NCBI RefSeq assembly: GCF_013760845.1
Contig: NZ_JACDUU010000009.1
Coordinates: 60,576-124,575 of the forward strand
Reading direction: 5' to 3'
Source: [Anoxybacillus] calidus
GTDB lineage: Bacteria > Bacillota > Bacilli > Bacillales > Anoxybacillaceae
Length of the DNA: 64,000 nt
The position numbers and the translations under genes were made by a program. Below, piece by piece: positions 7,582-15,832 of the stretch. Below the pieces are notes generated by a model that was not told where the DNA came from, made no database searches, and worked only from the letters and a program-made list of their open reading frames with translations. Position 1 is the first letter of the stretch, and every line of letters starts with the position of its first letter.

Positions 7582-8973
7582 CTATTTTGCAATCATATAA
7601 GCTTGCTTCGGATGATTCGGTTGATCTGGATATTTTAACTTTATTTTTCCTTCGTTTAATAATTTTGCCAAATAATTGTTCCTCAGCCCGTCTGGTGTTC
7701 TTTCCAGCAAATAAGCCAATTCCTTCAACATTAATGGCCTTTTCGAACAAAGTTGTAAAATAATCTCTTCCATTATAGTCGGACTGAGACGTTTTTTCTT
7801 ACGGGCTAATTCGGCGATTCTCCATAATTCGTCTTCTTGATCCGTTTGGTTTCCTATCGTATTATTTACTTTTTCTTCCATTTGTTTCATCGATCGGGAA
7901 ACCTTATTGTTATTTACGGAGTTCAACTCTTTATTTACGGAGTTAGTGCTTTTATTTAAGGAGTTGACCGATTTATTTAAGGAGTTGATAGATTTATTTA
8001 TGGAGTTTGTTTTGTTATTACCGGAGTTAACCACTTTATTTACGGAGTTTTCTTCTTTATTTATGAAGTTCAACTCTTTATTTACGGAGTTGATCTTTTT
8101 ATTTACAAAATCATTTTCAGCGCTAACATCCGTGACGAAAAGATCTAATTCCTTATCTATATTGCTCGTATGGTCTTCATGTTGATGAACATTCGCTAGA
8201 ATGCTCAAGGTTAAAATCGTCCGTTTTGATTGAAGATGTTGTACTAATTCAGGCTTTGGCCAATATTGTTGTTTCCACGTTAATTCAATACTTTTTAATC
8301 CTGAACCAGCCCGTTTGCAAAGACCGATTAAAATAAACATTTTAAACAGATTCGGATTACGTAAATTGCTGATTCCACCTTCAAAGGCTTGTTCGATCGA
8401 AGGGCGGAAAAGACCAGGATTAGAAAAACGGAACAAATTCTGTTCTTTTTCAATAACAATGCCGCCTTCACCATCATAATCACAATGGACGATCGCATTG
8501 ATTAACGCTTCATGTAAAGCAGAGCGAATCGCTGGTTCAGCAAACGAATCCGCAGCAATGTGGGACATTACTTTAAAATAAAAATCATACACATTGCCTG
8601 ACCATGTGCCATCTTGTGACGTAAACCGCTTTGACCACGTACCATTTACTATATTCGACAAATTTTCTCGATATTCGAGAAAATATTGCGGTAAAACTTC
8701 TGTAATGATTCTTTCTTCACTGAACATTAATAACCCCGCAAGAGTGACTCCTTCTTTGCTGCTGTTTCGTAATTTCCCCCATGCACCAATTTTGTATAAA
8801 AATTCTTTCGTCTCAAGGCCGTTCCAAGGATGGTTCGGTTTCACCGCAGCAAACCGTTCCCGATAACTTTTGACAGATTCATAATTTAATTCATTTAATC
8901 CATAATGCTCCAAAATCAAATTATCCTGTAATCCTGATGAATGATCAGTTGGATAAACTGTATTTTTATTCAC
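7582..8973 (-). CDS. RecG-like/AlbA-family regulatory ATPase lacking the N-terminal AlbA_2 domain
   Basis: A 463-residue protein from a GTG start with GGGAG upstream. Residues about 25-260 match the part of AlbA_2 (Schlafen)-type regulators that follows the DNA-binding domain: KSYRERFAAVKPNHPW, GVTLAGLLMFSEE and a GHKL-like ATP-binding motif HEALINAIVHCDY (about 165-177), then FSNPGLF and GLCKRAGSGL. The usual ~130-residue AlbA_2 domain before this is missing, and I see no trace of it upstream. Residues about 285-355 are a heptad repeat (NSxNKxx), and the last ~90 residues look like a winged helix (LSPTIMEEIILQLCSKRPLMLKELAYLLERT). Function unknown; a transcription regulator is plausible. It may be a truncated but still translated gene. 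Confidence 0.7.
   Translation of the reverse strand: MNKNTVYPTDHSSGLQDNLILEHYGLNELNYESVKSYRERFAAVKPNHPWNGLETKEFLYKIGAWGKLRNSSKEGVTLAGLLMFSEERIITEVLPQYFLEYRENLSNIVNGTWSKRFTSQDGTWSGNVYDFYFKVMSHIAADSFAEPAIRSALHEALINAIVHCDYDGEGGIVIEKEQNLFRFSNPGLFRPSIEQAFEGGISNLRNPNLFKMFILIGLCKRAGSGLKSIELTWKQQYWPKPELVQHLQSKRTILTLSILANVHQHEDHTSNIDKELDLFVTDVSAENDFVNKKINSVNKELNFINKEENSVNKVVNSGNNKTNSINKSINSLNKSVNSLNKSTNSVNKELNSVNNNKVSRSMKQMEEKVNNTIGNQTDQEDELWRIAELARKKKRLSPTIMEEIILQLCSKRPLMLKELAYLLERTPDGLRNNYLAKLLNEGKIKLKYPDQPNHPKQAYMIAK
7909..8118. repeat. 21-bp tandem repeat, about ten units
   Basis: Ten consecutive 21-base units built on TTTATTTACGGAGTT plus seven variable bases lie inside the ATPase gene. Because 21 is a multiple of three, each unit encodes one heptad (Asn-Ser-x-Asn-Lys-x-x) on the minus strand. 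Several units differ by one or two bases (ACGG, AAGG, ATGG), while the last has decayed. Copy number could vary without breaking the frame. Confidence 0.9.
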
Positions 8974-9019
8974 TTCTACTCTCCCTCTTAAACTATTTTA
9001 TAAAAATAAAGTACAACTT

Positions 9020-9052
9020 CATCAGTGGAGGATGAAGAAAACCCCACTGATG
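9020..9052. repeat. Hairpin in the 351-base gap between the ATPase gene and yhfW
   Basis: Nine-base perfect arms CATCAGTGG (9020-9028) and CCACTGATG (9044-9052) flank a 15-base loop. No T-run follows on either strand, so it is not a standard terminator. The rest of the gap (8974-9324) holds no convincing reading frame. Confidence 0.4.
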
Positions 9053-9324
9053 TTGGTTGAACTGATCGCACTTCTAGCGTCCGTTAGAACGTGATAAATC
9101 AGCACGCCAATTACCAGCTTCTTTCTCTATTTTATCATCTTTCACATTCATTGAGCGTTTATTGCCTGAAAAAAGAAACGGTACTGCTATATGTTTTCAC
9201 GATCTTATGTAAACTAAGACAACCTAATATACGTTATCCATTATAAATAGCTGACACGCCATACATGAATTTTTATTTATTGGGAATTTTATGTAATAAA
9301 ACGATGAATGGAGGGAATTTTTCA

Positions 9325-10863
9325 ATGAATGAAATGAACAAAGCTGAGGGAGTTCTGCCACAATTTCCCGAACCATATTGGCGGGATTTTATAAAGCTTC
9401 CGTCATTTTCAAAACTTAACAAGGATATCAATGTAGATGTCGCCATTGTCGGCGGAGGAATATCGGGAATAACAGCGGCTTATTTGCTTGCTCAGCACGG
9501 AGTAAAAGTCGCGCTCATTGAAGCAGATCGCATTTTAAACGGAACAACCGGCCATACAACCGCAAAAGTCACGGCACAACATGGTCTTATTTATGACGAG
9601 TTTATCAATCATTTAGGTGAAGAAAAAGCAAAGATGTATTATGAAGCTGCTAACGATGCGCTGCAGTTTATCCGGAATACGATTCGCGAGCATCACATTG
9701 AATGCGATTGGATGGAAGAAGACGCCTATGTATACACGAATTCCAATCCATACATAAGCAAAGTCATTAATGAATTCAAAGCATATGAAAAATTAGGAAT
9801 TAACGGGGCGTTTGCGGAAAGCATTTCTCTTCCTATACAGATAAAAGCAGCGGTCATTATGAAAAATCAAGCCCAATTCCATCCTCTAAAATATTTAACA
9901 AAACTTGTCGAACAAATGACACAAAAGGGTGTCGAAATCTATGAACATACAACCGCTATTGATGTCGAAAGAGGAACACAGCCAAAAGTAGTAACGAGAG
10001 ACGGATATAAAATTACATGCGAAAACGTGATCGCCTGTTCCCATTTTCCTTTTTATGATGCCGGATTTTATTTTTCAAGAATGTATGCAGAACGTTCTTA
10101 CATCATTGCGGTAAAAACAGAAAAAGACTATCCCGGAGGTATGTATATTAGTGCCGAAGATCCTATACGTTCGCTCCGATACGCTAATGTGAACGGAGAA
10201 AAGCTTGTGTTAATCGCCGGGGAAAACCATAAAACAGGACAAGGCGTTCCGATGATGCAACATTATGAAGCTCTGCAATCGTTCGGTGACGAAGTATTTG
10301 GAATCAAGGAAATTCCTTATCGCTGGTCTACCCAAGACTTCACAACATTAGATAAAGTTCCTTATATCGGGCAAATGAATAATGGTACACCAAATATCTT
10401 CGTTGCGACAGGATATCGAAAATGGGGAATGACAAATGGAACCGCCGCAGCATTGTTGCTGACGGATTTGGTGCTGAAAAAAGAAAACCGCTATCACGAG
10501 CTTTATACGCCATCGAGATTTTATGCCGATCCTAGTGTGAAAAAGTTTATTTCGATGAACATGGATGTTGCCAAACATTTAATTGAAGGAAAACTGGAAT
10601 TTGCCCTACGAAAACCTGAAGATTTAACCAACGATGAAGGAGCAGTCGTTTCCGTTAACGGGAAAAGGGCTGGGGCCTACAAAGACGAAGAAGGAAAGTT
10701 GCATATTGTTGACACCACATGCACGCATATGGGCTGTGAATTGGAATGGAACAGCGGTGACCGGACATGGGATTGTCCTTGCCACGGTTCAAGATTTTCC
10801 ATCGATGGCGATGTCGTTGAAGGTCCGGCGCAAAAGCCTTTAAAGAAAGTTGAATTGGAATAA
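9325..10863 (+). CDS. yhfW: YhfW-type FAD-dependent oxidoreductase with C-terminal Rieske domain
   Basis: A 512-residue fusion. Residues about 30-400 form a DAO-type FAD domain with the dinucleotide fold VDVAIVGGGISGITAAYLLA and the ATGYRKWGMTNG segment near the end. Residues about 425-512 are a Rieske [2Fe-2S] domain with ligands in CTHMGC and CPCHGS (Cys-x-His, then Cys-x2-His). B. subtilis YhfW has the same layout and length (about 509). It probably transfers electrons from an unidentified amine or aldehyde donor; the substrate is unknown. I chose the ATG at 9325 because GGAGGG lies ten bases upstream; an upstream in-frame ATG at 9265 has no ribosome site. It is followed by a strong terminator, so it is probably not cotranscribed with the spore cluster. 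Confidence 0.85.
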   Translation: MNEMNKAEGVLPQFPEPYWRDFIKLPSFSKLNKDINVDVAIVGGGISGITAAYLLAQHGVKVALIEADRILNGTTGHTTAKVTAQHGLIYDEFINHLGEEKAKMYYEAANDALQFIRNTIREHHIECDWMEEDAYVYTNSNPYISKVINEFKAYEKLGINGAFAESISLPIQIKAAVIMKNQAQFHPLKYLTKLVEQMTQKGVEIYEHTTAIDVERGTQPKVVTRDGYKITCENVIACSHFPFYDAGFYFSRMYAERSYIIAVKTEKDYPGGMYISAEDPIRSLRYANVNGEKLVLIAGENHKTGQGVPMMQHYEALQSFGDEVFGIKEIPYRWSTQDFTTLDKVPYIGQMNNGTPNIFVATGYRKWGMTNGTAAALLLTDLVLKKENRYHELYTPSRFYADPSVKKFISMNMDVAKHLIEGKLEFALRKPEDLTNDEGAVVSVNGKRAGAYKDEEGKLHIVDTTCTHMGCELEWNSGDRTWDCPCHGSRFSIDGDVVEGPAQKPLKKVELE

Positions 10864-10877
10864 AGTGATTCTGAAAT

Positions 10878-10907
10878 CCCCCTCTCTTCGTAGAGAAGGG
10901 GGTTTTT
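10878..10907 (+). terminator. Terminator of yhfW
   Basis: CCCCCTCTC, loop TTCGTA, then GAGAAGGGGG followed by TTTTT; a strong GC stem 14 bases after the stop. Confidence 0.85.
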
Positions 10908-10991
10908 GGCATGGAAAATAGGTTATGGGGCACAGAAACAGTAGCATCCACAATGACGCTCCATAGTTTTAAGAATCTGGGCATTGGATTC

Positions 10992-11019
10992 ACAAATAAG
11001 CAAGTAATTGCATATATTA
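10992..11019 (+). promoter_or_regulatory. Candidate SigK promoter of the gerP-like cluster
   Basis: CATATATTA (11011-11019) fits the SigK -10 consensus CATANNNTA exactly. An AC dinucleotide at 10992-10993 lies 17 bases upstream, as in the minimal SigK -35. It sits 33 bases before a gene of the spore germination GerPA/PF family, which is expected to be a late mother-cell gene. The consensus is short, so chance matches occur. Confidence 0.5.
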
Positions 11020-11051
11020 CCGAATAACAGGACGCTAGGAGGAACTATATT

Positions 11052-11294
11052 ATGCCCTCTATTATCAATATTTATTTAGTTAAAATTAACAATATATCTA
11101 ACAACGGGTCGGTTAATATTGGCGAAACGCTTAATAATGCTCCTACAGCCAACAGCAAATTACAAGGACAGAATGCCTCATATGGGGACCACTCTCCTAC
11201 AACTTCAGGTATGGAAAATGTATTTATCGATCCTGATGTCAATGACCAAGGCGACATTGCAAACCCTGCAAATGTAAATGCCATCCAAGATTAA
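11052..11294 (+). CDS. GerPA/GerPF-family spore germination peptide (first copy)
   Basis: An 80-residue protein with the family pattern: N-terminal MPSIINIYLVKI, a SVNIGETLNNAPTANSK segment, a Gly/Ser-rich middle with the YGDHSPTTS turn, and the conserved acidic FIDPDVNDQ near residues 58-66. GerPA and GerPF are small spore-coat/inner-coat proteins needed for germinants to pass the coat. This copy is divergent from the classical gerPA-F operon genes, so I give no letter. AGGAGG lies nine bases before the ATG, and a SigK-like promoter lies upstream. The second family member follows 130 bases downstream. Confidence 0.75.
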   Translation: MPSIINIYLVKINNISNNGSVNIGETLNNAPTANSKLQGQNASYGDHSPTTSGMENVFIDPDVNDQGDIANPANVNAIQD

Positions 11295-11424
11295 ACAGGA
11301 ACGATTCAAAGAGATTAGGAGCATAAGCCAGATATTCATCTGCCTAAATCATACAGTTTTAAATTTTTTCTTTAACTAAAATTCCTTTAAAGTAAAATGA
11401 TTACAAAAAAGAGGAGGAGTAATT

Positions 11425-11667
11425 ATGCCTTTTGTTATCAACATCTTTAACATGAAAACAAACGGAGTGAAGCAAGTTGGAAGTATCGATATAGGCGGTA
11501 CCGTTCACAATAGCCATACTGCTAACTCGAAAAATATAGGTACTAACATCTCATTAGGGGATTTTTCACCTACGAGCTCATGGATGGCTAGCGGATATTT
11601 CGATACCGATGTAAGCGATCAAGACCAAATTCTGGACCCATCATTACCGATAACCAATCAATTTTAA
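11425..11667 (+). CDS. GerPA/GerPF-family spore germination peptide (second copy)
   Basis: An 80-residue paralogue of the preceding gene with the same frame of motifs: MPFVINIFNMKT, SIDIGGTVHNSHTANSK, LGDFSPTSS and FDTDVSDQD. Identity to the first copy is moderate, so the duplication is old or the two were acquired as a pair. Its own strong AGAGGAGGAG ribosome site precedes the ATG, and CATACAGTT at 11350-11358 resembles a SigE -10 box, although the -35 match is poor. It is 18 bases from the Hsp20-like gene downstream, suggesting cotranscription. Probable role: coat or inter-coat protein affecting germinant permeability (family knowledge plus inference). Confidence 0.72.
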   Translation: MPFVINIFNMKTNGVKQVGSIDIGGTVHNSHTANSKNIGTNISLGDFSPTSSWMASGYFDTDVSDQDQILDPSLPITNQF

Positions 11668-11685
11668 CCCAAAGGAGGGTAGCGA

Positions 11686-12186
11686 ATGTTTCCTTTCCAA
11701 TCATTCTTTCCTTTTAAAGAAGGCATTCAAAAATGGTTACAACAATCACATGCTATGGAAATTGAAAAATATGTCCAAGATTCTATTGCTAAATCCATTC
11801 CTAATTCCATGCAGATGTATGAGCATCATGCAGAAATCTTAAAAAAACTGTTTGGAAATAGCGAGCACACAAACTCTCACACGTCTGATAACTCCACTGT
11901 TGCTCCTAAACTTGATGTAAATATATTCGAATCCCTTGACCATATTTATTTAAAAATGCCAATTAAAGATTCCTCCCAATTATCCCAACTGAAAATTTTC
12001 CATACATCTAATCAAGCTATCATCGAAGGCATTCCCTCTCCTGAAGATCGCCATGTCATTCCCTTGCCATCCATCGTGAAAAAGAAAGGAGCTTCTACGA
12101 ACTATAAAGACGGCATTTTGCAAATAAAAATCCCTAAGCGAATCGATTTTCAGTACACAGAAATAGACGTCCCTAATATTGATTGA
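11686..12186 (+). CDS. Hsp20/alpha-crystallin-like protein, probably spore-associated
   Basis: A 166-residue protein. The first 70 residues are variable, amphipathic and rich in Phe, His and Gln. Residues about 78-160 follow the alpha-crystallin beta-sandwich pattern: a strand with LDVNIFESLDHIYLKMPI, a loop, IIEGIPSP, and a GILQIKIPKR strand matching the usual GxLxIxIPK. It is short and divergent relative to true heat-shock Hsp20, similar to the coat-associated CotM/CotP types. It follows a gerP-like gene by 18 bases with an AAAGGAGGG ribosome site, so a spore-coat chaperone or structural role is the best inference. Its final codons are part of a terminator stem. Confidence 0.65.
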   Translation: MFPFQSFFPFKEGIQKWLQQSHAMEIEKYVQDSIAKSIPNSMQMYEHHAEILKKLFGNSEHTNSHTSDNSTVAPKLDVNIFESLDHIYLKMPIKDSSQLSQLKIFHTSNQAIIEGIPSPEDRHVIPLPSIVKKKGASTNYKDGILQIKIPKRIDFQYTEIDVPNID

Positions 12187-12206
12187 GGACGTCTATTTCC
12201 TTTTAA
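12160..12206. terminator. Bidirectional terminator overlapping the Hsp20 stop codon
   Basis: Thirteen-base perfect arms GAAATAGACGTCC (12160-12172) and GGACGTCTATTTC (12187-12199) enclose the last codons and TGA, followed by CTTTTAATT. The stem lies partly inside the coding sequence. Confidence 0.8.
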
Positions 12207-12734
12207 TTACACTTGTCCTGCCTGCGTTCTTGTCACGAAAATTGGAGTGATTTACTACACTGAATGGAACATTGACAAACAACACATGTCCGTTACCCTC
12301 AGCAAATCCTTAATTTTGCTTGTTAGAAGGAAGTAAATCGATTTGTTGAGTTCGATAAAAGCTAACACTTCATCCACGATCCATGATGTTTAAGGCAAGA
12401 AAATGAATGACTAACTCCCCTTTCTTATTTGATAGGAGTCACTGAAAATGACGTTAGAGAATCAATTTGGCCTTTATCATCACCAAACTTTGTGTGCCAA
12501 CGAGCGTACTCTCATCACCAAAATTTTGATCATATTCTTTAGTCTTTTGTCAAAGTTGCGCCAATTAGCCAACAAGTTCTGGACTATATTTACAGTTGAA
12601 GCATTTTCAAAGGAATGAATCTTCAATAGAAAAATATTAATATTTACAAAGGCACCAGCCAATATCCCCACCTTTTTTTACAAAATATGTTCAAATCATC
12701 ATTTTTTATGAGTTAAATGAAGGAGGAATGCGCC
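12207..12734. other. Gene-free 528-base stretch between the two Hsp20-like genes
   Basis: I see no credible gene on either strand. A 63-codon minus-strand frame (12480-12671) has no ribosome site, no recognisable domain and AT-driven composition. GATAGGAGTCACTGAAAATG near 12432 looks like a ribosome site plus start but leads to only a short frame. The sequence may be decayed coding DNA. The nearest functional element is the AAGGAGG at 12719-12725 serving the downstream gene. Confidence 0.4.
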
Positions 12735-13205
12735 TTGGATTTTGAAAAATTAAAGCAATGGATGGAAATTGCGCAGAAATACCATACAGGTAATTTTTGG
12801 AAAAATGTGTTTGATCAAGATTCCGACACAAAGTTTATGCAGGAAATGGGTGGAGGGGAGACAACAGAAAAACAAGAACGTAAAACTGTCCCCAATTTCC
12901 CGCGAACAGATATTTATTTGACAGATTTACAAGTCATCATTTTGATTGAATTACCAGGATTCCGCAAAGAGGATGTTCAATTATTCGTATCTGGTAATCA
13001 GTTGGTCATAAAGGGAAATTGTAAATTACCAATAATTCCTGTTGTTACCATACAAAACGAACGTATGTATGGGGAATTTCAAAGAACAGTTGAACTTCCA
13101 GAACCAACAGAAGGAAAAAATATTACAGCAAGATTTGATAATGGATTGCTCATTTTATCCTATATAAGGAAATATAGTCGCGAAGAACACATCGTAATTG
13201 AATAA
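12735..13205 (+). CDS. Hsp20/alpha-crystallin-family protein
   Basis: A 156-residue small heat-shock-like protein. The alpha-crystallin domain occupies about residues 58-150: PRTDIYLTDLQVIILIELPGF, RKEDVQLFVSGNQLVIKG, a loop with YGEFQRTVELPEP, and FDNGLLILSYIRK. The N-terminal arm (MDFEKLKQWMEIAQKYHTGNFWKNVF) is helical. I place the start at TTG 12735, not the ATG at 12717, because the ribosome site AGGAGG at 12720-12725 lies inside that longer frame and is nine bases before the TTG. The position between gerP-like genes and a GerPC-like gene suggests spore expression, but an ordinary holdase is equally possible. It is closer to canonical Hsp20 than the gene at 11686. Confidence 0.75.
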   Translation: MDFEKLKQWMEIAQKYHTGNFWKNVFDQDSDTKFMQEMGGGETTEKQERKTVPNFPRTDIYLTDLQVIILIELPGFRKEDVQLFVSGNQLVIKGNCKLPIIPVVTIQNERMYGEFQRTVELPEPTEGKNITARFDNGLLILSYIRKYSREEHIVIE

Positions 13206-13477
13206 TTTATCATTTGTTTTCGGTCTGCTTATTAAAAAATCAGTATCTGTAACATTCAAATCTGAAGAAAGAATGCATCATCCATCTGCCTTTTTCTCAC
13301 TAAACCTTTGTTTTTTGTTTATTACACGCTTCTCTATTTAGAACATATTAGCTATGAAAATGCTACAGTGTCTACCGATCGAATTCATCTTGATTAAATG
13401 CATATTTATTCTATATTTAAAATTCAATTTCGCTTCTTCCTTCTTCATTTATCTAATAAAAAAGTGTGGGGAACGAT

Positions 13478-14272
13478 ATGCCTATAAAAAGGATATTTAA
13501 CAAAAATGATCATCATGAAGATTTAAATATAGTAAAGCAAAAAATCGAACTTATAGAAAAACAATTAAAAAAGTTCAACACGTTTGAAGTTCATATTAAG
13601 CGATTAGTCAATCTCGAGAAGCAGCTTGGCCCCGTCTCCGCTTTAAAAGAACAACTAAGTAGGGAAAAAAGCGAAAAAAAACACCATACTCCTTATCGAA
13701 CCTACAGTAACGAGCAACCTTCATTCGTGGAGTGGGAAAAACAAATACTTGCAAAAATAGAACAACGCATTGTCAGCAAGCTAGAGCCATATTATAGGCT
13801 CATAACAGATATTGAAGAACGGCTCTACCATTTGGAAACTACCCTTTCTGATTTGAAAAAACGAATGCAGACATACAGATCCCAGCTTAACGAATTGCGA
13901 GAAGAAACTGGACGTATGAAACAACAGCAAAAAACGAAAGAAAAATCAACAAGTCAACCGGTTATCTTTCAAGAAATCCATATTGACAAAATGCTCCTAG
14001 ATAAATATGAACTTAACAACAATATTGCCCAGCTAGGTATTAAAGAATTAAGCGGCAGCTTAAACATTGGAGCGACCTATGAAAAAGGCATCATTCCTCC
14101 TGAGTTGGCTGAGGAATGGAAAGAAAAAATGGATGAACTAAAGCAAACACACGATTCATTCCATCAAGAAGAGGACTCAGCAAAGATGAATAACCAAAAT
14201 CATTCGCAACACGAGGAACTCCTTTCTGAGGAACTATCCAATAGTCAAAATGGCGGAGAATTTGACACTTAA
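13478..14272 (+). CDS. GerPC-like spore germination coiled-coil protein
   Basis: A 264-residue protein. Residues about 10-160 are highly charged coiled coil (IVKQKIELIEKQLKKF; LKKRMQTYRSQLNELREE). The segment at about 168-205 contains IDKMLLDKYELNNNIAQLGI followed by KELSGSLNIGATY, which is the diagnostic core of GerPC. The tail is acidic and Gln/Asn/Ser-rich. GerPC belongs to the GerP set needed for germinant access through the spore coat. It is longer than the ~200-residue classical GerPC. I use the ATG at 13478, preceded by GTGGGG, rather than the GTG at 13466 that overlaps this site. With the two GerPA/PF-like genes it forms a partial, rearranged gerP set. Confidence 0.7.
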   Translation: MPIKRIFNKNDHHEDLNIVKQKIELIEKQLKKFNTFEVHIKRLVNLEKQLGPVSALKEQLSREKSEKKHHTPYRTYSNEQPSFVEWEKQILAKIEQRIVSKLEPYYRLITDIEERLYHLETTLSDLKKRMQTYRSQLNELREETGRMKQQQKTKEKSTSQPVIFQEIHIDKMLLDKYELNNNIAQLGIKELSGSLNIGATYEKGIIPPELAEEWKEKMDELKQTHDSFHQEEDSAKMNNQNHSQHEELLSEELSNSQNGGEFDT

Positions 14273-14422
14273 TTGAAAATTTTGTATACATATACTTTGC
14301 TTGATGAAAGCATAAAAACCTTTTTATTAGGACATCATAGGAGGAGCCCTCTATTGTATACCATTCTATCACGTAATGACAAGACATTAATTCCTATGAA
14401 ATCCGATGTTCCAATGAGATCG

Positions 14423-14716
14423 TCAACGTAGAGAAACTTGCGTAATAGCAATACCAATTAAAATAAGAATAATTCCTATTTTCCAAATTAAGCGATCAGG
14501 CTCTTCCCTAAAAGTTAACAAAGATTTATTGCCTCGTCCTTTCCCTAGTTTGCATATCATCCAGCCTAATTCCTCGAGCTTTTTCAGAGTCAGTTTGCTG
14601 TTGCAAACCGTGCAAAACAGGATGTTTGAAATTTCCACTAAAGATACTTCTATGCTTTCATCAACTTTCATCTTTGGAAAACGGAGAAAAAGCTCTAGGT
14701 AATAAACCAAAATCAT
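14423..14716 (-). pseudogene. Remnant of an SgrR-type regulator, possibly joined to a transporter tail
   Basis: The frame begins with a ribosome site (GGAGG, ten bases from ATG). Residues 1-73 match the N-terminal winged helix of SgrR-family regulators: YYLELFLRFPKMKVDES, EVSLVEISNILFCTVCNSKL, LKKLEELGWMICKLGKGRGN and KSLLTF. The ~500-residue solute-binding domain that should follow is gone. Instead the frame continues into one hydrophobic helix (IWKIGIILILIGIAITQ) resembling the last helix of a small drug/metabolite transporter. The conserved tryptophan-rich segment is altered too. A deletion joining the regulator start to the end of a neighbouring transporter gene would explain this. Probably non-functional, though a truncated DNA-binding peptide is conceivable. 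Confidence 0.55.
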
Positions 14717-15483
14717 TATAAGCTGGCCTCCAAATGAAAAATCCCATTCTCTCCTTTTTACCTCCTATCCTTCCATTTAGACTAAAGAAAAAAATGGAGT
14801 GGGAAGTTCACAGAATCCTTCACTAATGCCTAGTCACTTTACAACTGGTTCCCAAAATCAAATGTGAATTCCTCCTAAAATGAAAGCAATTTGACTTGAA
14901 TCTTTCAGTAAAAAGGAATTTATTAAGCGTTCGCTGTAGAATTATGAAAAACATCCTTTATTTCGTGGAGAAGGATTTCATCGTAAAGACAAAAATTTAA
15001 TACAGCAAACAAACAATTTTTATAACTACTTTGAACAACTCGAAAAAAGAGCCTATCGAACTCCCAAAAACCGTTCGAGCTGTATGAAAATGAAATGAGG
15101 ATAGTATGTAATTAGTTTACTACTGGGTTAGAAATTTTAAGAGAAATCTTCTAATCCTTATTTAATATACTGTAACAGCCATTTAGTGGTTGGCTTTATT
15201 TATCGAGTAAATGAACATACGATGGAATGAATCCGAAACAATCTCGACCATGTTGATGATTTATGAGACTGGGAATCAAACAGTTCTTTCCCTAGTATAT
15301 GAAGAAGTCAAGTGGGAAGGACCTTATTGGCGTACGATTAGTGTACAAAGATCATGAAAATATATGTATAACGTTATGAAAAGCGGCGAAGTTTTGACGA
15401 GGATAACTAAATGTTTCATTAATCTAATCTAAAAATAATGCATATAATAAGTTTAGATATCCATAGAGACACCCTCCTCCTCG
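14717..15483. other. Gene-poor stretch with possible coding relics
   Basis: No intact gene. A 53-codon open stretch at 14940-15098 (plus) reads like a protein tail, with KHPLFRGEGFHRKDKN and NNFYNYFEQLEKRAYRTPKN, but has no start signal and follows a stop. A second fragment near 15250-15360 encodes about 33 residues ending VKWEGPYWRTISVQRS. A weak hairpin AGCCA..TGGCT lies near 15178. The region looks like decayed DNA between the SgrR relic and palindromic copy B. Confidence 0.4.
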
Positions 15484-15605
15484 GTGGCTGATCCATAAGT
15501 GTCTGACCTCACACATAACTCACAATATAGTGGTTTGATCCGTTGTTATGCTCTATATATTTGGTTGTGGGGTCTGACACTTGCTTTTGGAGCAGCCGCT
15601 TTTTT
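15484..15605. repeat. Dispersed palindromic element, copy B
   Basis: Left arm GGTGGCTGATCCATAAGTGT then CTGACCTCACA; right arm TGTGGGGTCTGACACTTGC then TTTTGGAGCAGCCGCTTTTT. The centre contains CACAATATAG. Read on the plus strand it aligns with copy C (62475-62585) read on the minus strand over both arms and the TCACAATATA centre. The T-run after the right arm could terminate plus-strand transcription, but no gene precedes it directly. Confidence 0.7.
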
Positions 15606-15642
15606 AAATTGAACACTTCAAGGAAAGGGACAATACATAAAT

Positions 15643-15674
15643 AAAATCCCCGCTGAATGATACAGGGGGATTTT
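15643..15674. terminator. Terminator-like hairpin downstream of uppP
   Basis: AAAATCCCC, a 13-base loop and GGGGATTTT form a stem with flanking A/T tracts that would work in either direction. It lies about 160 bases beyond the uppP stop. Confidence 0.55.
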
Positions 15675-15832
15675 AAATTTCTTAATCAGATGGTTGACTC
15701 CTTCTTTCTTTCACTCGTTATACTTTCTTTTCATAGAGAGCGTAAAAAGCCAGTATTTTCTACAAAAAATGTTGCATCATACTCAGAAGAGTTTGTTACT
15801 TATAGTACGGTTCACAGAATTTCACTGGTAAA

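Noticed and set aside
7909..8118. CRISPR-like array of short direct repeats
   Set aside because: The units are contiguous 21-mers without unique spacers and lie in frame within a gene.
7907..8185. 92-codon plus-strand frame (Leu/Phe-rich)
   Set aside because: It is the antisense shadow of the heptad repeat; no ribosome site and no family resemblance.
12480..12671. 63-codon minus-strand frame in the gap between Hsp20-like genes
   Set aside because: No ribosome site, no domain and unremarkable AT-rich composition.
14940..15098. Open stretch resembling a protein C-terminus
   Set aside because: It has no start signal and follows a stop; it may be a relic, but I cannot name a parent family.
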